Assembly: GCA_024404655.1 (NCBI GenBank)
Contig: JAKSPR010000143.1
Location: forward strand, 1 to 7,296
Reading direction: 5' to 3'
From: Clostridia bacterium
Lineage (GTDB): Bacteria; Bacillota; Clostridia; Oscillospirales; CAG-272
Length of the DNA: 7,296 nt
The notes under the pieces are model-generated. The model had not been told where the DNA came from, did not search any database, and saw only the letters and a list, made by a program, of their open reading frames with translations. Made by a program: the position numbers and the translations under genes. Below, in pieces: positions 1 to 6,487 of the stretch (its first letter is position 1; each line of letters begins with the position of its first letter).

Positions 1-1157
1 AGCGTATACTTTGCGCCGATCTTATCTGCGTACTTCATCTGTGCCTTCAGACTTCTTCCGACGATATCGCTCTCTGCCCACTGGCCTGCGGCGCGGAATC
101 TTGTGACGATGGAGAACGCCTTCAGTGCTGCCTCCGGGCCCATGGATGCGATATAGAGCAGCGGTTTCCCCTCATCGGGTGCGGTCACGCCGGATGCGGT
201 CAGAGCGTCGATGAGGCGGTTGATACCCATACCGAAGCCGATACCGGAGAGAGCGGGGCCTCCGAGCTGTTTGACGAGGCCGTCATAGCGTCCGCCGCCG
301 CAGATGGTACTCTGTGCTGCGCCTGTGATGGGGCTGATGAACTCGAACACGGTCTTGGTATAATAGTCAAGACCCCGGACGACGCCTGTATCAATTTCAT
401 ACGGGATATTCATGGAATCGAGGGCCTTGGTGAGCGTATCCATGTGATTCTTACAATCATCGCAGAGATAGTCGATGGTCTTGGGTGCGCCCTGAGCGAT
501 CTCGGAGCAGACAGGGCTCTTACAGTCGAGGATACGCAGGGGGTTCTTTTCCAGTCGCTCACGGCAGGTATCGCAGAGTTCCTCCTTGCGTGCGGAGAAA
601 TACTCCTTAAGAGCCGCATGATACTTGGGGCGGCAGTTCGGGCAGCCGATGGAATTGATATGGAGCGTTACGCCCTTGACGCCGAGGGTCGTTAAAACCT
701 CATGTGCGAGAGCGATGACGTTGGCGTCAGCGAGCGCGGAATCCGCGCCGAACATCTCCACGCCGAACTGGAAGAACTCACGCAGTCTTCCTGCCTGGGG
801 CTTTTCATATCGGAAGCAGTTTGCGATATAATAGAGCTTCAAGGGCATAGCGTCAGAGCAGCGTCCGTTCTCCACGATGGAGCGGACGACGCAGGCGGTA
901 CCCTCGGGGCGGAGAGCGAAGCGTGCCTCGCCCTGACCCTTTGCCTCCAGTGCGTACATTTCCTTCTGGACGACGTCAGTGGTATCGCCGACGCCGCGCT
1001 GGAACAGGTCGATATTTTCAAAAGTGGGGAAACGGATTTCTCCGAAACCGTACTTTGCAGAGATGGTTCTTGCGGTTTTTTCGATGTACTGCCACATGCC
1101 CACCTTATCGGGGAGGATGTCGGTGGTGCCGCGCGGCTTCTGAATGATCTGTGCCAT
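1..1157 (-). CDS. hisS: Histidyl-tRNA synthetase, C-terminus cut by window edge
   Basis: Class II aminoacyl-tRNA synthetase that charges tRNA-His in the cytoplasm. I translated it from the ATG at 1157; about 385 codons are present. Seen: FALRPEGT at residues 80-87; motif 2 with FRYEKPQAGRLREF at 115-128; the histidine-binding HisA segment RGLDYYTKTVFEF at 261-273; GGGRYDGL at 287-294; and motif 3, GIGFGMGINRL, at 305-315. The start of the anticodon-binding domain follows. The family is usually about 420 residues, so roughly 35 are missing. The insertion domain (about 170-240) has cysteine pairs (C172/C175, C195/C198, C232/C235), which from memory are common in clostridial HisRS. AAAAGGAG (1168-1175) lies 10 nt before the ATG. 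It starts 28 bp after the dnaC-like gene, so it is probably the distal gene of that operon. No T-box or leader fits in so short a gap. Identity is secure. Confidence 0.97.
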   Translation of the reverse strand, partial: MAQIIQKPRGTTDILPDKVGMWQYIEKTARTISAKYGFGEIRFPTFENIDLFQRGVGDTTDVVQKEMYALEAKGQGEARFALRPEGTACVVRSIVENGRCSDAMPLKLYYIANCFRYEKPQAGRLREFFQFGVEMFGADSALADANVIALAHEVLTTLGVKGVTLHINSIGCPNCRPKYHAALKEYFSARKEELCDTCRERLEKNPLRILDCKSPVCSEIAQGAPKTIDYLCDDCKNHMDTLTKALDSMNIPYEIDTGVVRGLDYYTKTVFEFISPITGAAQSTICGGGRYDGLVKQLGGPALSGIGFGMGINRLIDALTASGVTAPDEGKPLLYIASMGPEAALKAFSIVTRFRAAGQWAESDIVGRSLKAQMKYADKIGAKYT

Positions 1158-1185
1158 GGTAATAGTTCTCCTTTTATCTTATGAG

Positions 1186-2166
1186 TTAGCCTCTGATTTT
1201 TTCCATTCTGACGTCAGTTCCGACGAAATGGAACTGATGATATTCGCCGAGGAGCCTGGAAGAGACCCGTGCGGTATAGCGTTTGGTGATATCGCCGTAA
1301 GTGAGATTGGTACTGATGATGACGGATTTTCCGTGGTTCAGTCTTGTATTGAGAAGGTTATAGAGACAGGACACGGTGAACTGATTGGAAAGCTCCGCGC
1401 CCAGATCGTCGATGATGAGCAGATCGCAGTCGAAATAACGGTCCGTGGGCTTTGTCTCATCCTGGTTCTGATAAGAGCGGCTGAAATGCTCCGCTTCAAA
1501 ATCGGAGAAGATATTGACGGCGGTATCATAAACCACGTCATAGCCCCGGTCAATGACTGCCTTTGCGATGGCTGTGGAAAGATGGGTCTTGCCCAGTCCC
1601 GTTGCGCCGAACATGAGGATATTATTTGCGCACCGGTCGGAGAAGATCTTCACATACTGTTCTGCCTCCTCCAGATTCCGGCGCATGATCTCATGCTCTT
1701 TGGGGTTCTTATAGTAATCAAGGGAAAAGGATGCAAAATTCTGGGTTTCCAGAAGTCCCCCGATACCGGAGGATTCATATCCTGCCAAGGTCAGCGCCCG
1801 TTTCATACAGGTACAGAGGCTCTTTCCGCCCTCAGTAAAACCGGTATCCTTACAGAGCGGACAGTCATAATGGATATTCACATAGTCGCGGGGATAGCCG
1901 TGGGACGCAAGAATCTCTCCGCGGATGGCGAGAAGCTCTTCGTTTTCGGCTCTGAGCTTTGCGATGCGTTCTTCCAGCCCCTCTTTTCCCTGCATGGCGG
2001 CGCCGAAAATCTTCACGCCGGTCTCTGCGAGGGCGCGGTCGATCTCGGCAAGCTCCGGGATCATGCGTTCTGCCTCGGCGCGGTGGGCCTTCATATTTTC
2101 CTCCGCGGCAAAGTGCTTCTGCTGGAACTCCCGCTTGATGCGCCGGTAGTTTTCCTTATTGTACAA
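1186..2166 (-). CDS. dnaC: DnaC/DnaI-type replicative helicase loader (AAA+ ATPase)
   Basis: Predicted cytoplasmic ATPase of 326 residues that would load the replicative DNA helicase, in the IstB/DnaC/DnaI family. Seen: a coiled-coil-like charged N-terminal third (about 1-90); a probable zinc site with C102, C105, C118 and C120; Walker A GATGLGKT at 187-194; Walker B DLLIIDDLGAE at 248-258; a sensor-1-like VIISTNLT at 282-289; and a likely arginine finger in SSRLLGEY at 302-309. The start is a TTG: AAAGGAGG lies 9 nt upstream, and no ATG or GTG in frame fits that site. The gene follows the DnaD-domain gene by 33 bp, and that pairing supports a chromosomal helicase loader. IS21-type IstB proteins share the fold, but no transposase is adjacent. 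The symbol follows common annotation; the Bacillus counterpart is called dnaI. Confidence 0.9.
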   Translation of the reverse strand: MYNKENYRRIKREFQQKHFAAEENMKAHRAEAERMIPELAEIDRALAETGVKIFGAAMQGKEGLEERIAKLRAENEELLAIRGEILASHGYPRDYVNIHYDCPLCKDTGFTEGGKSLCTCMKRALTLAGYESSGIGGLLETQNFASFSLDYYKNPKEHEIMRRNLEEAEQYVKIFSDRCANNILMFGATGLGKTHLSTAIAKAVIDRGYDVVYDTAVNIFSDFEAEHFSRSYQNQDETKPTDRYFDCDLLIIDDLGAELSNQFTVSCLYNLLNTRLNHGKSVIISTNLTYGDITKRYTARVSSRLLGEYHQFHFVGTDVRMEKIRG

Positions 2167-2175
2167 TGGGCTCCG

Positions 2176-2183
2176 CCTCCTTT
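2176..2183 (-). promoter_or_regulatory. Strong Shine-Dalgarno that fixes the TTG start of dnaC
   Basis: On the minus strand the sequence AAAGGAGG is followed after 9 nt by TTG (2166-2164). The frame stays open through the whole helicase-loader gene. The next in-frame ATG is residue 26, inside the charged N-terminal region and without comparable spacing. The site therefore supports initiation at TTG. Confidence 0.75.
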
Positions 2184-2199
2184 GGGTGTAAAGAAAATA

Positions 2200-3261
2200 T
2201 CAGGTCTTGAAGCTGCGTTTCAGCGCAAGGTCAAGAAATTCATCGGTATTGAAGCTGTGCTCGCCGTTATCGGCAGGCGTATCGGATTTCTGCGCGTATT
2301 TTCTGCGGTGTTCCTCGGCCTCGGCCTCAATCGCTTCCATGGTGCGCAGGCCGTTATCATTCCAGCCGGAGAGAATCTTATTGATATACGGCAGGCGCGG
2401 TTCGTGGAACTTATCCACGGTGATATCATAAGCGCGCTTGATGACGTCCATGGGCATATCCCATGTGACGGTCCAGTTTTCGAGATATTTTTCCTCGTTT
2501 GACGAAAGGGTGCGGTTCACATCCATACCGAACAGGCTGAAAATTCTGCCCTTGGCGGAATGAATGGCGTCCCGGCGGCGGATCTTCGCCTCCAGATCGG
2601 GAACGGTTCTGACCCCCTCGTCGTAGAGATTCAATGCCGTGCGGACGACGTAGGAAACCGCGCAGTCGTTTTTCTGCTTCTTGCAGTAGGCGATCAGCGT
2701 CATGAGATAAGCGCTGTCAAGGCCGTAGCTTTCATAAAGCGCCGCAAACTGGGCGTTGTCGTGCTCGGAGAAAATCTTTCCCAGCATCTGCTCGCACATA
2801 TTGAGGGCGGGACGCAGATCGGGGGAGCGCTCAATGGCGGCGGCTGTCTGCTCAAGGGAGTATTTCGGCAGCTCACTGCGCATGCTGCGCTGAGGCTGGG
2901 CAGGCGTCTCCCTGTCGGAGGTGTTTTCCGTCTGACTGCCGGGTGCGGGTTCCGCTTTCGCAGGCGCCGGGGGTTCTTTGGTATCTGCCGAATCAGACGT
3001 ACCAACCGTGACCGGGGAAAGGACCCCCTTTTCGGTCCAGTAGTCGAGGGCGTTCGCTGTGATGGCGCGGGTCAGGCCGCAGGCTGCGGCGATCTGTTCC
3101 CCGCTGTTTTCGGCGTTCAGAAGATCAGGGTCTGCGCAGACGCTGATCAGCACACGCAGATAGGATGCATCCGGCGGCATTTCGCGCACCGCTGCGGCGG
3201 GCAGGACCACAACGCCTGTCCCATATTGAATCTGTCGTCTGGTTGTCATAGCGGTACCCAT
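2200..3261 (-). CDS. DnaD-domain primosome-like protein
   Basis: Protein of 353 residues in the DnaD/DnaB(Firmicutes) family, which remodels DNA and helps recruit the helicase loader at origins and restart sites. Seen: an N-terminal region (about 15-85) that could be a winged helix; a Pro/Ala/Glu-rich linker (about 88-128); then two helical modules at about 132-226 and 236-310. The second module ends in YINKILSGW at 292-300, which fits the YxxxIxxxW DNA-binding signature of DnaD C-terminal domains. The first module looks like a diverged copy. The ATG at 3261 directly follows the rex stop codon, so translational coupling is likely; a second ATG four codons later (3249) is an alternative start. 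The helicase loader 33 bp downstream supports a joint role. I am sure of the family but not of orthology to Bacillus DnaD or DnaB, so I give no symbol. Confidence 0.88.
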   Translation of the reverse strand: MGTAMTTRRQIQYGTGVVVLPAAAVREMPPDASYLRVLISVCADPDLLNAENSGEQIAAACGLTRAITANALDYWTEKGVLSPVTVGTSDSADTKEPPAPAKAEPAPGSQTENTSDRETPAQPQRSMRSELPKYSLEQTAAAIERSPDLRPALNMCEQMLGKIFSEHDNAQFAALYESYGLDSAYLMTLIAYCKKQKNDCAVSYVVRTALNLYDEGVRTVPDLEAKIRRRDAIHSAKGRIFSLFGMDVNRTLSSNEEKYLENWTVTWDMPMDVIKRAYDITVDKFHEPRLPYINKILSGWNDNGLRTMEAIEAEAEEHRRKYAQKSDTPADNGEHSFNTDEFLDLALKRSFKT

Positions 3262-3969
3262 TTATCCCTGTTCGCTCCGGTTGATTTCATACATGAGCTT
3301 CATGAGGGAATCCCCCATGTGCGCATTCTCCACAAGGACGCCGCAGGACTGTAAATCCAGCTCCGTGCTTGCGAAGTTCCATATTCCCTTGACACCGATG
3401 GCGGAAAGACGGGCGGCGGCGCTGCGCGCCTCCTCCTTCGGGACCGTCAGAATGGCGATGTCGATTTTGTGATCCTTTGCAAAGTCTTCCAGACGATCGG
3501 TGCTCTGTACGGACAGACCGGAGATGGTCTGTCCGATGACTGCCGGGGAGACGTCGAAAATGCCGATCAGATCAATATTCCGGTGCTCAAACATATTGGA
3601 GCCCGTGATGGCCCGGCCGAGGTTTCCCGCACCCACGACAATGGCGTGGAAGTTTGCGGAAACGCCGAGAATATCGCTGATCTTGCCGTATAAATACTTG
3701 ACGTTGTAGCCGTAACCCTGCTGACCGAAGCCGCCGAAGCAGTTGAGGTCCTGCCGGATCTGGGAGGCGGTGACATTCATCATGGCGGAAAGTTCACCGG
3801 AGGAGATCCGCAGAATATCCTGCCGGAGAAATTCCCTGAGATACCGGAAATAGCGCGGCAGACGGTTGATGACGGCGGGGGAAACATCGGAGCAGGTCTT
3901 CTGCTTCGGCTGCACCGCTTCGGTATCGGTTGTCGTTTCGGACGGATTCATCATATCGGATGGTGTCAC
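3262..3969 (-). CDS. rex: Redox-sensing transcriptional repressor Rex
   Basis: Cytoplasmic dimeric repressor that binds DNA when NADH/NAD+ is low and releases it when NADH is high. The 235-residue protein has an N-terminal winged helix (about 30-88, including NRLPRYFRYLREFL and SQIRQDLNCFGGFG) and a Rossmann domain with GAGNLGRA at 113-120. A family-typical C-terminus follows, with KGIWNFAS (194-201) and VLVENAHMGDSLM (211-223). The start is a GTG at 3969: AAAGGAG (3976-3982) sits 6 nt upstream. The frame stays open back to 4173, but that stretch encodes repetitive VEK-like peptides made by DnaA-box DNA and is not credible protein. About 28 polar residues precede the usual Rex start. Rex is often autoregulated, but I found no convincing Rex operator (TTGTTAA/TTGTGAA inverted repeat) upstream. 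It is apparently the first gene of rex-dnaD-dnaC-hisS. Confidence 0.95.
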   Translation of the reverse strand: MTPSDMMNPSETTTDTEAVQPKQKTCSDVSPAVINRLPRYFRYLREFLRQDILRISSGELSAMMNVTASQIRQDLNCFGGFGQQGYGYNVKYLYGKISDILGVSANFHAIVVGAGNLGRAITGSNMFEHRNIDLIGIFDVSPAVIGQTISGLSVQSTDRLEDFAKDHKIDIAILTVPKEEARSAAARLSAIGVKGIWNFASTELDLQSCGVLVENAHMGDSLMKLMYEINRSEQG

Positions 3970-3975
3970 TGTGTA

Positions 3976-3982
3976 CTCCTTT
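3976..3982 (-). promoter_or_regulatory. Ribosome binding site for the rex GTG start
   Basis: Minus-strand AAAGGAG is followed after 6 nt by GTG (3969-3967). This is the only well-placed Shine-Dalgarno before the conserved winged-helix domain. It separates rex from the non-coding DnaA-box region upstream. Confidence 0.8.
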
Positions 3983-4014
3983 CGGTTTCGGTGAGGTTCT
4001 TTCCTGAAAATGGC

Positions 4015-4186
4015 TGTGGAAAAGTTTTTCCGGAGAGCGTTTGTGGAAAACTTCCGGCTTTCCACAATATCAACACGTTTTTCCACAGGTTTTTCCCGTG
4101 GATTGGGGAGAAAGTGGGGACAATCACCGGTTTTCTCCACATGATCCTGCGGTTTCTCCACAGATTTACACACAGGCTGTTGAAAA
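4015..4186. promoter_or_regulatory. Cluster of DnaA-box-like 9-mers upstream of rex
   Basis: Compared with the bacterial DnaA box TTATNCACA, the gap contains three exact copies of TTTTCCACA: 4015-4023 (minus), 4042-4050 (minus) and 4079-4087 (plus). It also contains CTTTCCACA at 4058-4066, TTCTCCACA at 4133-4141 and 4154-4162, TTACACACA at 4166-4174, ATATCAACA at 4067-4075 (all plus) and TTTTCAACA at 4178-4186 (minus). Two same-strand pairs (4058/4079 and 4133/4154) are exactly 21 bp apart, about two helical turns. An AT-rich block flanks the right side (4182-4231). This organisation resembles a Firmicutes oriC or a chromosomal DnaA-binding cluster. It could titrate DnaA or control the rex-dnaD-dnaC-hisS genes downstream. 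No dnaA, dnaN or rpmH is adjacent, so a true oriC is the less likely reading. DnaA binding itself is inferred. Confidence 0.7.
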
Positions 4187-4204
4187 ATATAAACGCAGTT
4201 TATA
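4183..4204 (-). terminator. AT-rich hairpin with T-tract after tsaD (weak terminator)
   Basis: On the minus strand the perfect inverted repeat TATAAAC-TGC-GTTTATA (4204-4188) is followed directly by five T residues (4187-4183). It lies 29 bp past the tsaD stop, where a terminator would be expected. The stem has only two G-C pairs, so termination would be weak. The same AT-rich DNA could instead be an unwinding region beside the DnaA boxes, or hold a promoter for rex: a poor TTAAAT, 17 bp, TATAAA match is present at 4227-4199. Confidence 0.35.
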
Positions 4205-4233
4205 AATGAAACTCCGGAAATATTTAAGATTCG

Positions 4234-5262
4234 TCAATCGTCCATGACGGCACGGGCGTTGAGGGTGGTGTCGGCGCGTCTGCCTGCCATAAACTCAAAA
4301 TAAGCCTGTGCTGCGATCATAGCGCCGTTGTCCCCGCAGAGGGAGAGCTCCGGCAGATAGAGGGTGATGTTTCTGTGACGTTTTGCGTAGTCCTCCAGCG
4401 CCGCGCGGATATGGGAGTTTGCGGCAACGCCGCCTGCAAGGACAAGGCGGGTCTCCCCCGTGCGCTTGAGCGCAAGGTCCAGCTTTTTGATGATCGAGGA
4501 AACCACGGCACGGGAGAAGGAGGCGGCAACATCGTTTTTGTTATATTCCTCTTTCTTCTGTGCGCAGGTGTTCAGATAGTTGATGACAGCGGTCTTGAGT
4601 CCGGAGAACGAGAAATCAAGGGAATCGTCCGCAATGGCGGCGGAGGGCAGGCGGAGCGCTTCGGGATCGCCGAGATACGCGATGCGATCCATTTCCTTTC
4701 CGCCGGGATAGGGCATGCCCATGACGCGGGCAACCTTGTCAAAGGCTTCGCCGATGGCGTCGTCACGGGTGCGGCCCACGGTCTCAAAGGTGGTATAGTC
4801 CTTTGCCCGCAGAATGGAGGTGTGACCGCCCGATGCGACCAGCGCAAGATACGGGGGCTTTAAGTCCTCGTGGGTGAAGTAGTTTGCCGCCGCGTGTCCA
4901 AAGACATGGCAGACGGGGATCAGCGGGATGTTGTTTGCAAAAGCCAGAGACTTTGCAAAGTTGACGCCGACCAGAAGCGCACCGATCAACCCCGGAAACG
5001 CCGTGACGCCGATGCAGTCAATATCGGATAAGGAGACGCCGGATTCCTCCAGCGCCTGATAGGTGAGGGAGGAAACGGCTTCCGCATGGGCGCGGCTGGC
5101 GATCTCCGGAACAACACCGCCGTAAACGGTGTGAAGGGGGATCTGGGACGCGATCTGATTGGAGAGGATCGTGAAGCGCGGGCGCTCACCCTCTTCATCC
5201 ACACGGACAATGGAGACCGAGGTCTCGTCGCAGGACGATTCAATGGCAAGAATATATTTCAT
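4234..5262 (-). CDS. tsaD: tRNA threonylcarbamoyladenosine transferase subunit TsaD
   Basis: Catalytic subunit of the t6A37 tRNA modification complex (with TsaB and TsaE). It transfers threonylcarbamoyl from TC-AMP to A37 of ANN-decoding tRNAs in the cytoplasm. The protein is 342 residues, the normal family length. Seen: the N-terminal IESSCDETS at 8-15; the metal-binding HVFGH at 119-123; ASGGHT at 143-148; the family block GRTRDDAIGEAFDKVAR at 163-179; PYPGG at 184-188; FSFSGLKTAV at 218-227; GGVAAN at 277-282; and CGDNGAMIA at 309-317, holding the last metal aspartate (D311). The start is the ATG at 5262. The open frame runs on to 5448, but the extra 62 residues overlap rimI and are unlike the family. 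It follows rimI by 20 bp, a classical pairing. AGGGA lies upstream at loose spacing. Confidence 0.97.
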   Translation of the reverse strand: MKYILAIESSCDETSVSIVRVDEEGERPRFTILSNQIASQIPLHTVYGGVVPEIASRAHAEAVSSLTYQALEESGVSLSDIDCIGVTAFPGLIGALLVGVNFAKSLAFANNIPLIPVCHVFGHAAANYFTHEDLKPPYLALVASGGHTSILRAKDYTTFETVGRTRDDAIGEAFDKVARVMGMPYPGGKEMDRIAYLGDPEALRLPSAAIADDSLDFSFSGLKTAVINYLNTCAQKKEEYNKNDVAASFSRAVVSSIIKKLDLALKRTGETRLVLAGGVAANSHIRAALEDYAKRHRNITLYLPELSLCGDNGAMIAAQAYFEFMAGRRADTTLNARAVMDD

Positions 5263-5282
5263 GATACGGTACTTCCCTATTT

Positions 5283-5738
5283 TCAGGAGATTTGTAATGT
5301 CATGAGGACGGCGTCCTCTCTCGGATTGCGGTAATAGTTCCGCCGCAGGCCGTCCCGGAGAAATCCGTGCTTTTCGTAAAGGGCAATGGCGGGGACGTTG
5401 GATGCGCGGACTTCCAGATGCAGACGAAAAACCCCGCGCTCCCGGCAAAGTGCTTCCAGCGCGGTGATCAGACTGTCCGCCAATCCCTTGCGGCGATGCG
5501 CAGGGAGAACGGCGACATTGGTGATATCCGCGTCCTCGCCCATGAAGTAGACACCCACATAACCGGCTGTGATGCCGTCACCGGACTTAGCACAGAGCAG
5601 AGCGGCAATGGGGTTTTCCATGGTCTCCGTGAGGGCTTTTTCGCTCCACGGGTCGGAGAAGCATGCGGTCTCGATTCCAGCGATCGCCGGAATGTCACAG
5701 AGGACCGCAGGACGGATAGAAAAAGATGGAAGGGACAT
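5283..5738 (-). CDS. rimI: Ribosomal protein S18-alanine N-acetyltransferase
   Basis: GNAT-fold enzyme of 151 residues predicted to acetylate the N-terminal alanine of ribosomal protein S18 with acetyl-CoA. Seen: RPAVLCDIPAIAGIE at 9-23; an acidic PWSEKAL block at 30-36, typical of RimI; the beta-4 region ITNVAVLPAHRRKGLA at 72-87 with the acetyl-CoA pyrophosphate loop RRKGLA; and LHLEVRASNVPAIALYEKHGF at 107-126 in two parts, with E109 and Y121 placed like the usual catalytic residues. It begins 8 bp after the lipoprotein stop and ends 20 bp before tsaD, so it is almost certainly cotranscribed. The neighbouring tsaD makes RimI much more likely than a generic GNAT. No strong Shine-Dalgarno is visible, only GGGAG about 13 nt upstream, which suggests coupling to the upstream gene. 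Confidence 0.93.
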   Translation of the reverse strand: MSLPSFSIRPAVLCDIPAIAGIETACFSDPWSEKALTETMENPIAALLCAKSGDGITAGYVGVYFMGEDADITNVAVLPAHRRKGLADSLITALEALCRERGVFRLHLEVRASNVPAIALYEKHGFLRDGLRRNYYRNPREDAVLMTLQIS

Positions 5739-5746
5739 CGGAATGA

Positions 5747-6445
5747 TCAGGCTCCCACGTCGGCGGTGCCTTCAATGACCTCATCGCCGTACAGCCAGCC
5801 GTCAAAGAGCTCCGGAGGAACCATGACGCAGCGCTTGGTGGAACGGTCATAGAGGTAGTGATCGGCAGTCCGGCTGTCTTCACCCACTTCGATATAGAGG
5901 ACGTTATAGTAGATGCCGGGCAGCTCTTTGCACATGAATTTGATGAACAGAGTGAAGTCGCCGTTCTGGGGCAGCTCCGCCTGCTCGCCGTGTTCAAGAT
6001 AGTCTGCACACTGATCGAGGACCGCGGGATCGTCAATGATCGCAAGCGCCTGAATGACGCTGGTCGCAGAGCAGACGTAGGCGGTGGTGAAGGTCATTTC
6101 GGAAAGAGTGGGAAGCTCCATGGTGTCGGCATAGAGAAGACCGCCGACCCCGGTAAATTCTTCGGAGAGCATGCGGTTTGCGTACCAGCCGACCACTTCA
6201 TAGAGGGGCTGTCCGTCCCATTCCGCGTATGGCGTGGTGGAGAGCTCCGCAGGCTCGTAGGCAATGGGCGCCCAGAGATAGGTGACAGTGGGCTCCGTGC
6301 CGCCGTCGGGAATCGCCTGCAGCGCGTCAAGCTCGGAGTTGTAGACAAGATGAACGTCCACAGAGAGCTTTTTCTCACAGCCGGAGAGGATGCATAAGAG
6401 CATGGAGACACAGAGGAACACGGAGAGGAAACGCTTGATGTTCAT
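5747..6445 (-). CDS. Predicted lipoprotein of unknown function
   Basis: I do not recognise this family. The 232-residue protein starts with a lipoprotein signal: positive NIKR, a hydrophobic core FLSVFLCVSMLLCIL, then the lipobox LSGC with the acylated cysteine at C23. The mature protein would be tethered to the outer face of the membrane. It is acidic and rich in Tyr, Trp and Leu, with no repeats and no further membrane segment. One run, EVVGWYANRMLSEEF (83-97), looks helical; the C-terminal half looks like a mixed alpha/beta domain. Weak resemblance to GerMN/sporulation-type lipoproteins cannot be excluded, but I see no diagnostic motif. It lies between comEB (42-bp gap) and rimI (8-bp gap). 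Its only nearby Shine-Dalgarno, AAAGGA, is 13 nt from the ATG and sits inside a short self-complementary sequence (AGAAAG-GA-CTTTCT). Confidence 0.85.
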   Translation of the reverse strand: MNIKRFLSVFLCVSMLLCILSGCEKKLSVDVHLVYNSELDALQAIPDGGTEPTVTYLWAPIAYEPAELSTTPYAEWDGQPLYEVVGWYANRMLSEEFTGVGGLLYADTMELPTLSEMTFTTAYVCSATSVIQALAIIDDPAVLDQCADYLEHGEQAELPQNGDFTLFIKFMCKELPGIYYNVLYIEVGEDSRTADHYLYDRSTKRCVMVPPELFDGWLYGDEVIEGTADVGA

Positions 6446-6487
6446 AACGGTCAGAAAGTCCTTTCTATTTGTCCCGCGAAGGGGAGA

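Noticed and set aside
1573..1581. DnaA-box-like TGTGGAAAG inside dnaC, and TTATCCACG at 2411-2419 inside the DnaD gene
   Set aside because: Isolated single matches inside conserved coding sequence, expected by chance; not part of a cluster.
1144..2502. Long plus-strand open frame (452 codons) opposite dnaC and the DnaD gene
   Set aside because: It is antisense to two well-supported genes, has no family-like motifs or suitable ribosome binding site, and fits third-position GC bias of the opposite strand.
2560..3354. Plus-strand open frame of 264 codons opposite the DnaD gene
   Set aside because: Repetitive Gly/Arg-rich translation, antisense to a recognised gene, crossing into rex; a shadow frame.
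3970..4173. 68-codon N-terminal extension of rex
   Set aside because: The extra residues repeat VEK-type peptides produced by GTGGAAAAA in the DnaA boxes. Rex proteins are about 210-235 residues, and the GTG at 3969 has a proper Shine-Dalgarno.
4178..4199. Possible Rex autoregulatory operator in the rex upstream region
   Set aside because: TGTTGAAAAATATAAACG resembles one arm, but the second arm lacks TTAACAA. It fits better as a variant DnaA box plus AT-rich hairpin.
5263..5448. 62-codon N-terminal extension of tsaD
   Set aside because: It overlaps the end of rimI, is Arg/Pro-rich and unlike TsaD. The family start MKYILAIESS lies at 5262.
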